DNA from: Mermis nigrescens
Taxonomy: Eukaryota > Nematoda > Enoplea > Mermithida > Mermithidae
DNA length: 64,000 nucleotides
Direction of reading: 5' to 3'
Assembly: GCA_036768485.1 (NCBI GenBank)
Contig: JAVLUZ010000509.1
Location: 248,001-312,000, forward strand
A model generated the notes under the pieces. That model made no database searches, had not been told where the DNA came from, and was given only the letters and a program-made list of their open reading frames with translations. The position numbers were made by a program, and so were the translations under genes. Shown in pieces: positions 34,896 through 45,600 of this stretch (position 1 is its first letter; each line of letters opens with the position of its first letter).

Positions 34896-37800
34896 CTATA
34901 AGAAAAAACTACTCAATGTACGACTTTATTCTTATTAAACTTATAGATTTCATTATAAATATACGTACATATACCATAATTCAATGTATTTGCGTCCGAC
35001 AGAGAAATGCCTTTTGAGTTTTAAAATCATTTTGATTTTAAAAAGTAACTTCCGATCGTCGTATTTACACTTGCGTTGATGATTCCAAAGATTTTTACTC
35101 GCTAAAGAGATTAAATTCTGTTAATCACAGATTTAATGTCCACACGAATGAATTGCATATTTCTGCAGGTATTCACTGCACTAGCAGAAAATCCCAGAAA
35201 GCTTATCATCCAAGGGTAGCAATCACGCATGGGCGTGGGGGTTTGTAACCTACCTGGACGTGGGGGTAAGCACCTCCAGAAACCAAAATACCCCCAGAAT
35301 TCAATTTTTGAAATTTTTTTGTTTTTTTCTTCGCAATTTTTGATGTTAATGGATAGTGCTCGATGAGCAACATTGAAAAATTGTGTTTTTGCGCCATACT
35401 ATTATTTTAAGGCCATTTTTTGACCTTTGAAAAAATCTTGCACTCCCAGAGCTCTGGTGCCACCCACCTATAGTTTGTACCCCCTAGAAGTTGAAAACCC
35501 CCCGCAGATTACTGTAGACACCCATAATTATATTTTTAGTAACATTTTTGGCGATCTGACCCATCCTGACCTCCAGAATTTTAGTACTGCCCACGTTTGG
35601 TAGTAATATCAGTGGCACAAGATCCAATTTCCGTATAAGGGACAGTACTCCAACTAAGCCGCTCAAAAATACTCCCAAAAATTGTTTATGTGCAAACTAG
35701 TGTTTTTTGGCACCGTTTTACGATGCTGAAAAATGTTTGCATAATGAAATTGCAGCAGATATCAAAAACGCGCAGAAAAATGATTTAATAATATCGTTTT
35801 GTGTGAAGCTCCGGCGCAGAACGATGCCGACTTAAGAAAATTTGACTGAAAGATGACCAAAGGTATAACCGAAATCACCGCAGCCAGGGCTTGAGTGAAA
35901 CACAATCCTAGTTGGAGTATGGTGCGGACGTCAAAGATTTCTAAGAATTTTCGCTAATAAACGAGATAAAACTCCAAATTACTGTGTTTTAGAGAATAAA
36001 TTCATGCAAGAACAACAAAATTTTCGTTACAAGCAAGAAACAGACTTCTACACGAGACAATAAATTAATCTACGACTCTCCGGCCCGAGACGGCGGACAA
36101 AATTAAGGGAATTGTGCTATCGTTAGTAAAAATAATCTTATCCATTCGACATTCAGGGTGGGATCATACCTGGGCGTGAGGGGGTTTTGGGGTATGCACC
36201 CCCCGGAGAAACCAAAATACCCCCCAGAATTCAATTTTTAAAGATTTTTTCGCAATTTTTTGATGCCAATGGATAGTGCTCGATGAGAAACGTTGAAAAA
36301 TTGTGTTTTTCGCCATACCACCATTTTTAGGGCATTTTTTGACTTTTGAAAAATCTTACACCCCCGCCCCCAGAAGTTTGGTGCCGCTCACCTATGGGTG
36401 GGAACATACTTTTTCTGGGTGCTGAGGTGTTCCCAGAATGACTACTGAGTACTGACCCCCTATCCCACGAAACTGACTGCGACCCCTCAGAATCATTGAT
36501 TTCGCGGAAAAAATCGCATTAATGTGCTTTTTTTAATCGTTTTTCGCCGAATTTTAATTCAAAAAAGTCAATTTTAAGCGCTTTGCGCCATATACTCATT
36601 TTAAATATATTTTGTTCGATTTACTCGAATTTTTCGAAGTTATTTTACGTGTGCTTGAAAGAACGAGCATTGTCCAAAACTGAATGAAACAGTGTTTTTG
36701 ACGTACCCATTGTTTTTCAGTCCAAGAAGGAACTTTTTAAAAATTTTCCGGCGTTAAGCCCCCAGGATTCCCGTGCTCGGGACGGCCACCTCTCGCCCTC
36801 TTAAATCTCACCTTATGCGAAATAACGCCATTTCGCCGTTTTCCATTGTTATAGAATATTGCATAAATATTCATTGGAAAAATATTTGAAATTCCCAAAA
36901 ACTTTGTATCTCGTATATATGCATGTAGGTTGTTAAAATTTTGTTAAAACGTGCAAAGCATAAAACCGTTTACCGGTAAATGTAGAAAATTTAAGCCAAA
37001 GAAGATATGTAGTACCGAGGGGCACCGTTGATTTTTTAAATGTCTTTTTTTGTGCGCTGCTTATTGTAAAGTGCCTTTTATTTGGAGGGCGTCGATATTA
37101 ATCTTCCTCTAACCAATGAAATCAACTTGTGCAGAAAATTCACTTTAAAAATTGATTTTTCGAAGTTATTTATTTTTTATCCATTTATCACATGAGTCGC
37201 AAAACCTTCAGTGGACACTGCTACTTAGCTCGTAAATTCGTAATTTAGACAATATGGGGTCTGATTTTCGAACTCATTTTTTTCTCTCATCCAACGCCCC
37301 AATGCAATCAAGCCATTATTAGGGATTGGGATTTACCTCTGAAACAGAGATGCATTGTTTGCCACGATCCTCCTCCAAGCTGGGCAAATCAGCCTGTGGC
37401 AACGAATTAATATCTTTTATTATTTCTACAGTCCTTCTACCAAGTGGTCCTTTTTAGTAAGCTATCTCTGAAAGAAGTGTCCAGCATGTAATCTGGCGGA
37501 TGTGTAAAGCATTTGAGACATATTTGGCGATTGTCTATGCTCAGCATATAGTAATCATCGTTAATTGGGTAGAAGCAAAATTGGCACAGAAAACATTGAG
37601 GATGCCAAAAAACATCCATAGCTAGGCGCGCATTCATTCGAAGCGGTCTGAAATGTTAAGGCCGTAAAAACGAAATCGGTCTCGGTCTATCTAATAACAC
37701 ATTGATTTTTACCACTAGAATTACCAGCCCTTCATCAAAATCGGTTCAGCTGCCAAATTATGGGGGTCTAGGTGGTGTAAAACCGGCAAAAAATCTCAAA

Positions 37801-40800
37801 ATGCCAAAAAATCAATTCCAGGATCTACCGGATTCTTGGGGGTGGTCTAAACCCCCCATGCCTATGTGTTTCCACGACTACCTGCATCCAGTAATTTATT
37901 TAATTCAAACAAATTCGCATTGGATCACAAATACTGAAGAGGCTTCTAAATTGCTAAATTTTGAATACATTCGGTAAATGCGGAACGTACTCGTAAAATG
38001 CATAGCCTTTGCCTCCCTCTACAGAACGAACCAGAAAAGGACTAAAACGAGCAATACTCTGTTTAATTAAGAAAAAGTAAATTAAGTAAATCCAGAAACG
38101 GAATATATACATATATTGTACATCCGGTGTGCTCAATATTGTGGGTAAAGCAGCTTTTAAGCGGACGAGTACTAAAACGAAGCAGAAGTCAAACATTTTT
38201 GGATTCATTTTTCAAATTTCAAAACGAAATCTCAAATTTTTCGTATAATTTTTATCGAATAATGTCATTTGTCAGTGTCCTGCTGTATCAGTAAGATCTC
38301 AACTTCATTTTATTGATCGATTCAATATTTTCGGTTAACACTTAAAACAGAAAAGTTGCCCGAACAGTGTCATTGCCGCAAAAATTGGCGCCACGCGCTT
38401 TAACACAGTTTTGTAAGAGTATTCCTTCTGTACCGTCGTATGCACTTCCGTTTACCTATATGTACCTATATGTGGTCTCTTAAGCTGGTATAAGTGATAA
38501 AATAGCGTAAAAAGTACCTACGTAATTCACAGTTTCCGGTCAATTTTTCAGAACATTATCCGCCTGTCCATCCTGGGGGGTTACGTGCATGTCTTATAAT
38601 TAATTAGTATGAGGACAAGAATAAGAAAAAACAATGCTCTTGAGGGCCGGGGCGGTCAACGAGAGAGCCTCTTTGTGTAAGAATTCAATAACTAGTATGA
38701 ATGCCAAAACAGCTAAAAACTATGTTTACTCACAGCTTTGGATCATGTTCAAACACTTTCGCAATTTTTCTTTATTTTGCCTTATTTTTCGCAGAAAATT
38801 TTTCATTTTTTCGATCTGGGTCTCTAGAGTCTAAACCCTTCCCCCAACCCCGTGTCTGCCTAAACAATCATAAAGAGTAAGGGACTGCTGCCACATCTCT
38901 CTGACGTGTACAACTAACACCTGTTTGTTAATGTGTACAATTTAATAACCCAACGGTCGTATCAATACATGCTCAACATGGGAATTCTGGGGGGAAGTCG
39001 GGCCCAGAAATTTTTAAAAAGTGCCTTTTTATCTGAAAAAATAGAGTAAATTAAATAACAAAGAGTCCAAAAATATGTATATGGCGAGAAGCGATGGAAA
39101 TTTGAGATTTTAGAGCCAAAAATGAACTAAAAATGCTTAAAAGGGGCTCACTTTTTGCAACTTTTACCAACTTTTACGAAAAATCGGCAATTCTGGGGGG
39201 TCGCAGCTATTTTGCGGGGGTCAGTTTCACTGTATAGTATATATAGGTACCTACTTACATGGGTAGCAACATAATTCTGGGAGGGGATCTAATGGGACGA
39301 GAATAGCGAAATATTTAAGCTTAAATTTCAAGGGAATTCACAACCTTACCCCCCCCCCGCCCAACGTCTATGTATGGTATGTCAAGAAGACTTGTTGTGA
39401 CTAGGAACTCGCGGTGGCAATATTGGAACGGTGGCAATTTTGGGATTCACGATTGCAATAATGATAACAATAACACGTGGGTGTGGGTGGGGGGGGGTTT
39501 GGGGGTATGCAACCCCAGAAGTTCGAATAGCCCCCGGAATTCCATTTGTAAAATTTTGTTTTGTTTTTATAGCAATTTTTTGATGCCAATGGATAGTACT
39601 CGATGAGAAACGTTGAAAAATGGTTTTTTTCGCCATAACACCATTTTTAAGACCATTTTTGACCTTTGAAAAATCTGGCATCCCCAGAATTTTGGTGCTG
39701 CCCACCTATGGTAACAATGGTAGAACGTTGGCAATGTTGGGACTATCAGGATTTTCAATCTTTCTTATAATCCACTTCAGTTTTGCAATGAATTCACAAA
39801 GTTTTGTTTTCATACGCTCTAGCTGTTAATAAGAAAGTTCTATAAGCTAAATTTATAGCTAAAAGGTTGCAAATGAATTATCAAAACTTCTACTTGAAAA
39901 TTTCACCCCTATAGCTCGATGTCCTCCCCGGAGTAAGTTAAGAATATGGTACTTTCAGGATACTATGAAATAAACTTCAAAAGAGCGGATTTTTTGCTCA
40001 GTACTCAGCACATGTTGAAAGAAAGCGCGGAAAAAATATTCATCCGTCTATGATCAATATTACAAAAGCTATGGGTTTCGTTAATTAGCCTCTTCTCGAC
40101 CTACGCAAGCATCTACTCGACCTAATATTTGCAGATTCAAACAGCTGAATGCTATAGATACCCAATTTATGTCGATATAAGCATCTATACATCGGCCTAA
40201 GCATCTATACATCGACCTAAGCATCTATACCACACCTGGGCGTGGGGGTTTGGGGGGTATGCACCCCCCAGAAACCAAAATACCACCCCCAGAAATCAAA
40301 ATACCCCCCCCCCCAAAATTCAATTTTTGAAAATTTTTTTTCGTTTTTTTCGCAATATTTTGAAGCTAATGGATAGTGCTTGATGAGAAACAACGAAAAA
40401 TGGTGTTTTTATCGCCATACCACCATTTTTAAGGCCATTTTTTGACCTTCAAAAAATCTTGCACCCCAGAATTTTCTTGCTGCCCAAGTATGATCTATAC
40501 ATTGACCTGAGATTGAGCGACCTCGACCTAAGCAGCTTAAAACACCTTTTAAGATATACTAAGCCTAAGCCTAAGTATATTAGAAGCAAAAACTTTGATT
40601 TTCCTATATCTTACCAAGTAAAACCGAAAAAAACATGCAAAGAAAATGAAAATTTGTTGAAAAATTTTTTAAAATTTCAAACAGCTTTTCGCGCCTTCTT
40701 TCTTGTTTCTCCTTCATTGCTATGCTTCCTTCCATAATTTCAACCCATATTATTTATTTCTGACAAATGTGTAAGTCCTTGGATCGAGCCGTCTAATCGT

Positions 40801-41661
40801 CCCACCCAACACTCAAATAAACAGTTGCCTGCAACTTTGCAAGTGTGGCTCAGATTATCACCAAATTTTTTTGCGCTTCAATTTATCATGTTCTACCAGT
40901 TTGGCAAAAAAATTTTGGCATTCCGTATTCGTTTTGCTCCTTTTTTAAAAGTACCATATTCTTAACTTTAGCCATCCTCCCCATATTCATTCATCATGAA
41001 AATCATTAATGCCTGATTTGTATAGGTATGAATATGCGTTAGATTAGGAAATAAGTCGGTTTTACACCATTGAGATTTTATCCTGTTCAAGCCAAACGCC
41101 GAAAAAATTTTGAGATTTTATTAAACTGACCACACGACTGATCACTGCTAAAACACAATTTTAAGAGTTGAATCGAGCATTGTCAATTGCTTCAACGAGT
41201 AACCCAAGCAAAATATATTGAGAATGCGAAAAAGTGCTTAACTATTTTCAGAAATAATAAAGCGTCGCTTTTTCTCAAAATATTTCCATGTGTTTTCACG
41301 GACATTAACCGCGCAAATGACAGCTGGCTATAGAAATGCAAATGCGTAAAACAAACTTGCAGCATCCAGCGCATCTTTGTTTGAACATCGTAAAGTTGCA
41401 TCGTTGGCAATACGGTGAATCGGGAGCATTTGGACGTAAATAATAAGCGTTTACTTGCATCATCTCGATGTTGCTAGGTGAAGCACTGGGCTTGTTCGTT
41501 TGATCTGGGTCATTTATTATGGGTGAAATTAGCATTTTACAATTGGTACATTTAAAACAACGAGGATGCCACAAATGGCTATCCTTTTTCTTGGCCACGC
41601 TAACCGCAACAGATATACTCTGAATTTCTTGGCCACAACCCCAGCAAGAAATTGTGCTCAT
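34764..41661 (-). CDS. Two-LIM-domain protein gene, three exons, one frameshift
   Basis: Exons are 41661-41357, 37647-37337 and 34895-34764. Donors and acceptors obey GT-AG (CAA|GTTTGT to TTTCAG|ACC; GAG|GTAAAT to TATAG|CCG) and phases match (2, then 0). The joined protein is about 248 aa. LIM1 ligands are C6, C9, H32, C35, C38, C41, C85 and C88, with an unusually long loop before C85. LIM2 ligands are C97, C100, H117, C120, C123, C126, C145 and C148; K102 is rebuilt across the first intron. Spacing and surroundings recall the first two LIM domains of prickle/testin proteins, but no PET domain is seen. The tail is S/T-rich and ends SSSSSRK. One extra A in the run at 37451-37455 breaks the frame: assembly error or true mutation. 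LIM domains bind protein partners; the partner here is unknown. Confidence 0.8.
35224..35599 (-). mobile_element. M1-related outer element, interrupted by another M1
   Basis: It starts CACGCATGGGC and ends GCCCACGTTTG. TSD GTAGCAAT (35216-35223) / GTAGTAAT (35600-35607), 7 of 8. Its own body, without the inner copy, is only about 145 bp and diverged, so it may be a sub-family. Confidence 0.75.
35250..35473 (-). mobile_element. M1 repeat copy 6, nested in the outer element
   Basis: It starts CTACCTGGACG and ends CCCACCTATAG. TSD TTTGTAAC (35242-35249) / TTTGTACC (35474-35481), 7 of 8. It lies in intron 2 of the LIM gene. Confidence 0.85.
36165..36396 (-). mobile_element. M1 repeat copy 7
   Basis: Starts CATACCTGGGC, ends CTCACCTATG. 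TSD GGTGGGAT / GGTGGGAA, 7 of 8. In intron 2 of the LIM gene. Confidence 0.9.
36405..36770 (-). repeat. M3-type dispersed repeat
   Basis: Shares, in inverse orientation, the core with TATATGGCGCAAAGCGC found at 58445-58760, and G-run edges like 38985-39225. Ends not fixed. Confidence 0.5.
37337..37647 (-). CDS. LIM gene exon 2 (rest of LIM2, linker), with +1 frameshift
   Basis: The acceptor TTTCAG precedes 37647. The frame gives PLRMNARLAMDVFWHPQC and the remaining LIM2 ligands, then stops as ...KRTTW if read as is. Skipping one A of the 37451-37455 run opens a frame (GPLGRRTVEIIKDINSLPQA...) that reaches the donor GAG|GTAAAT at 37337 in phase with exon 3. Confidence 0.75.
38985..39225 (+). 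repeat. M3-type dispersed repeat, in intron 1 of the LIM gene
   Basis: Bounded by AATTCTGGGGGGAAG and GCAATTCTGGGGGGTCGC, with a core containing ATGTATATGGCGAGAAGCG and the phrase AAATGCTTAAAA. Related to 58445-58760 and 63785-64000. Confidence 0.55.
39472..39710 (-). mobile_element. M1 repeat copy 8
   Basis: Starts AACACGTGGG, ends GCCCACCTATG. TSD ATAACAAT / GTAACAAT, 7 of 8. In intron 1 of the LIM gene. Confidence 0.85.
40231..40492 (-). mobile_element. M1 repeat copy 9 with perfect TSD
   Basis: Starts CACACCTGGGC, ends GCCCAAGTATG. TSD ATCTATAC at 40223-40230 and 40493-40500. The target contains a short tandem GCATCTATACATCGRCCTAA array, so part of the match could come from that array. 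Confidence 0.88.
41357..41661 (-). CDS. LIM gene exon 1 (start codon, LIM1, first half of LIM2)
   Basis: It starts at ATG 41661 (MSTISCWGCGQEI) and ends two bases into codon 102 at CAA|GTTTGT. No signal peptide. A GAA|GTAAGT string further upstream (near 41725) could be the donor of a non-coding first exon, so the true first exon is not settled. A 2.8-kb hAT element begins only 151 bp upstream of the ATG. Confidence 0.8.
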
Positions 41662-42369
41662 AGTGCCACGGCCGCAGCCGAATCATTTACCATTCTTATC
41701 TTAAAAAGCAGTATTTAAACTTACTTCTCCGCGAAATCGTAAACGTGCAGTTGTTCAAATTAAAATAAAATGCAGGTGTAAATGAGGAAGAAGAAAGAAA
41801 TATAGTTATCAGTAGTGTTGTAAAAGATATCTTTATCTTTATCTTTTTAGCAAGATAAAGATAAAGATAAAGATATCTTTATCTTTATCTTGACGATTTC
41901 TTAATTTTATCTTTATCTTTATCTTTTAGAAAAATCACAGACCATCTTTATCTTTATCCTTTTTGATAGGAATTTATCTTGCTAAAAAAGATAAAGTATG
42001 TACATAAGTTAGCATGTAATCCAAAATGCAGGTTTGACGTGAAATATGTACATTTAGACGCATTCAAGTTTCACTGTAATACTAGAAAAGAAGAGAAAAC
42101 GATTGTTTAGACCCTACGGCATGCGGCCCAAAGCAATGCCTGTATATCGACCTACGTAAGTAAGCGGGAGTGATACCGATCTAAGTTGAAGTAGCACCCA
42201 CGTTAATCTATGGTCAGTTTCATTTATCCGAGGAGAGCTTTTTCAGTAAATGTTTTCGGAGGCTACAGTAATCTCTTCTTTCTTATTTACTGTAGGTCGC
42301 TAGATCTCACTATAGCTACGAAGCAAGGAAGGGTTTTTCAATAACATTTTTGTGGCATAATTTAGGGTG

Positions 42370-43745
42370 TGGGTAAAACCCGGAAACGGAAACGGAAATT
42401 ATGGGTAAAATCCGGAAACGGAAACAGGGGGCAAAAGCTGGAAACGGAAACGAAAACGATGGGTAGAAGCCGGAAACGGAAACGATCCAAAGCGCCCTAA
42501 CCGGCGTTCCCCAAGTAGAGCACACCAGGCTCAACACCCCCAACCCCGTTTTTGGCAAAATTTTACCCATAGAAGGGGGTTTAGGGGCTCGGAAACGGGG
42601 AACCCCATTATTCATAAATGTAGCTGACCCCGGTTCCGTCGGGGGTTTCTCCACCCTGGGGGCAGTCCAAAGTGCCGAAACTAGGGTTCCCATGCAGGGC
42701 CCATCAGGTTAAACACTCCTATCCCTGTTTCCGGCAAAATTTCTCTCACTGAAGGAGGTTTAGGGCTCAGAAAATGGGTACCCCATTATTCATATATGTA
42801 CATATGTAGCTGACCCCGGTTCCGTCAGGGGTTTCTCCGAACTGGGGCAGTCCAAAGTGCTCGGACCATTGTTCCGCAAGTAGGACCATCAGTGTCAACA
42901 CCCCTAACGCGGTTTCCGCCAAAATTTTGCTTACTGAAGAGGAGTTTAGGGGCTCCGAAACTAGGTACCCCATTATTGATATGTACATAGCTGACCCCGG
43001 TTCTGTCGGGGGTTTCTCCGCCCTGAGGGTAGTCCAAACCGCCGAAAACAGGGTTGGGGTGTTGACCTTGATGAGCCCTACTCGGGGAACCCTGTTTCCC
43101 GCACTTTTGAGTGCCCCAGGGCGGAGAAACCCCCGATAGAACCGAGGTGAGCTACGCATATCAATAACAGGGTACCCTGTATCCGAGCCTCTAAACCCCC
43201 CTTCAGTTGGAGAAATTTTGCCAGTAGCGGGGTTGGGGGTGTTGACGCATATCGGCCCTACTTGGGGAACCCCGGTTCCGGGACTTCGGACTGCCCCCAG
43301 GGCGGAGAAACCCCTGACGGAACTGGGGTCAGCTACACATATGAATAATGGGGTACCTTGTTTCCGAGCCCCTGAACCCTCCTTCCATGGGTAAAATTTT
43401 GCCGGAAACGGGTGGGGTGTTGACCCTGGTGTGCCCCACTTGGGGAACCCTGGTTCCGGCACTTTGGAGTGCCCCAGAGCAGAGAAACCCCCGACGGAAC
43501 CGTGGTCAGCTACATATATGAATCATGGTGTACGTACCCCATTTCCGAGCCCCTAAACCCCCCTTCTATGGGTAAAATTTTGCCGGAAACGGGGTTGGTA
43601 GCGCTGGTTGAACCTGATGGGGCCTACATACTTGAGGAACCGCGGTTCCGGCGCTTTGGTCGTTTCTGTTTCCGGCTTTTACCCATCGTTTCCATTTCCA
43701 TTTCCGTTTCCGAATTTTATCCATCGTTTCCGTTTCCAGCTTTTA
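42370..43745. repeat. Mirror-image tandem array inside H1
   Basis: Units start at about 42490, 42668 and 42850 (phrases CCAAAGTGC, GGGTACCCCATTAT, CCCCGGTTCCGTCGGGGGTTTCTC). The same phrases return reverse-complemented at about 43108, 43290 and 43463. The unit is about 180 bp. The outer borders are GGAAAC/GTTTCC microsatellites. Confidence 0.85.
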
Positions 43746-43865
43746 CTTTTCCTCCATTGTCTTCCAACTGATCAATCAATTTACAGATAAAAAATCACCA
43801 ATTCAGCTTATCCTAAGTTGACAGTTTAAACACGATAGACTAAGATATTAAGAAACGCCGTGAAC

Positions 43866-43940
43866 TCCCGTATAGCTCAATGGTAAAACGTCTGCTTGTC
43901 GTCGAAGCAACCTGGGTTCGATCCCAGCCGATAACTTTTT
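43866..43940 (+). tRNA. tRNA-like sequence (probable pseudogene or SINE head)
   Basis: It shows a Pol III A-box-like TATAGCTCAATGG, a perfect B box GGTTCGATCCC and a T5 terminator at 43936-43940. The anticodon arm TGCTT-GTCGTCG-AAGCA closes well, with CGT in the anticodon position (Thr) if the loop is standard. The T arm is one base short and the acceptor and D stems pair poorly, so a functional tRNA is doubtful. It lies inside the H1 transposon. Confidence 0.45.
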
Positions 43941-44707
43941 ATTTAGCGCACTTACTACAGTATGTCCCAGCACTGATTAGATGCCTAAATTCAATTTATA
44001 TGGGCATGTTAGTGCATAAACATGAAAAAATTAAAAATTCCAGCCACTCGCCCTCACTAAGCTGATCTGCCGAATAACAGGAATTCGTGTTGTTTCGCTT
44101 ACTCTAGCCCTTAAAATATTACTAAAAAGCTCTCGAATAAATGAAACAGACTATAAGTCTAAGCCTAGGAAAAATAGAGAAGTTTGAAAAAATCAATAAC
44201 TGTTGCGGCTATACTTTGTATACAGGCGCACAGAGCAGGGTTTTCATGCTTGTGTAAAGAAATAAGTGACTTGCTGTAAGCAAGTAGTAGTAGTACATGG
44301 GTGAGTCAGATACCGCGGGTAAACCCAAAACCTACATTTATGTGTGTTTGATGCCTTTGGCTGCTTTGCATCACTCACTCTCGTTTATTGCACTTCACAT
44401 ACATCATTCCCCTTGGTCCAGGCGACCATATTTACACTTTATCTTTATCTTTATCTTTATCTTTATCTTTATGAGTCCTTTATCTTGCAAATTATCTTTA
44501 TCTTTATCTTTCTTAATTTTTTATCTTTATCTTTATCTTTATCTTTATCTTCTAGATTTTAAAATTTCAACTTTATCTTTATCTTTTATCTTGCGAAAAA
44601 TCCTTATCTTTTACAACACTAGTTATCAGTCTATTTTTTTTAACCTGGCGCATGAAATCGCGCGATAAGCAAATGTCTTATTACTGTAATAGCCGATTTC
44701 TCCGTTG

Positions 44708-44838
44708 TGATGCCGTTGGCGACGGCCGCTGGCGACGGCCGTTTGGCGATGGCCGTTTTGACGACGGCCGTTTTGGCGACGGGACGTTTTGGCGACGGGA
44801 CGTTTTGGCGACGACCGTTTTGGCGATGGCCTAAACGG
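44708..44838 (+). repeat. GGCGACGGCCGTTTT minisatellite
   Basis: About eight units of 15-18 bp (TTGGCGACGGCCGTT, TTGGCGACGGGACGTT). Both strands are open by composition only. Confidence 0.8.
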
Positions 44839-45052
44839 CCGTCGTTCTCTTGCTCACTTTCGGCGCAAATATTAAATATAATTGATGAACAATATAACAT
44901 CAGCCTCACGGGTTTTGCTCCAAAATATCCACTTCAATGCTCGGAGAAATATTTTAACTTTTTTTAATGCTTGTGAAACGTTACTACCTTTTTGAACTTA
45001 TCTGATGACTTTTATTACTGTGTGCGCTACGATTCGCAGTTCGCATGCAGTG

Positions 45053-45262
45053 CAGGGTTGCCAGGTTGGGGGTTTTCCCCCATTTTGGGGGGGGGGGGTT
45101 AGGGTCCTTGGAGGGTTTTTTTGGGGATTTAGCTCATGGGGGATTTCATGGGGGTTCTTCAAAATTTTTGAGGATTTGTCGGGGGTTTTTATTCAATCTG
45201 CAAGTATTAAATTTTAGTGAGTTTAGAGGCAGTAATCAATTACTGTAAATTTTTGTCAAGAG
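45053..45262 (+). mobile_element. Partial M5-like element, left end intact
   Basis: It starts CAGGGTTGCCAGGTTGGGGG and ends in TTTTTGTCAAGAG, as other M5 copies do shortly before their right end. The right tip is replaced by the H2 insertion. No TSD. Confidence 0.45.
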
Positions 45263-45600
45263 TAGCCGACCAGGGTTGCCAGGTGCAGGAGAATTCTCCT
45301 GAATTCAGGAGAATCTAAAATTTTCAGGAGCAGGAGCAGGAGAATGGGCTTTTCGGAAGAAATTTCAGGAGAAGTTGTAAACATGCAGGAGAATTTTAAA
45401 ATGTCAGGAGAATTCAGTAGAATCCTGAAAATCTAGGAGAATTCAGGAGAATTTTCAAAACTTAAACAGCAAGTTATAATGATTATCATACACTAACCTT
45501 CTTACTGTACTTACTGTAGTTAGTTATTTGTATATAATTTTATACTTAGATCTTTCACATTAAGAATTTATTTCGTTCATAGTTCAGCAGGGCTAAAGTT

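Larger units (their letters stand above)
41813..44621. mobile_element. H1: 2.8-kb non-autonomous hAT-like element with mirror-image interior
   Basis: The ends TAGTGTTGTAAAAGATA and TATCTTTTACAACACTA are perfect 17-bp inverted repeats, flanked by the identical 8-bp duplication GTTATCAG (41805-41812 and 44622-44629). Inside each end is an (ATCTTT)n array (41825-41990 and 44436-44610). Next come GGAAAC arrays (42370-42485; GTTTCC at 43665-43745). Between them, three ~180-bp units on the left are repeated as three inverted units on the right, with the turn near 43050. The right side also holds a tRNA-like sequence. No transposase is seen; ORFs over the GC-rich units are artefacts. Confidence 0.88.

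Noticed and set aside
37702..37977. Possible extra LIM gene exon (91-aa ORF)
   Set aside because: Wrong strand, repeat-like G-runs, no LIM ligands.
42316..43771. ORFs of up to 231 aa in the GC-rich part at 42.3-43.8 kb
   Set aside because: They lie on inverted copies of one 180-bp repeat, and translations on opposite strands mirror each other. No domain.
44435..44620. Possible CRISPR-like direct repeats
   Set aside because: Uniform ATCTTT microsatellite without unique spacers, in eukaryotic DNA.
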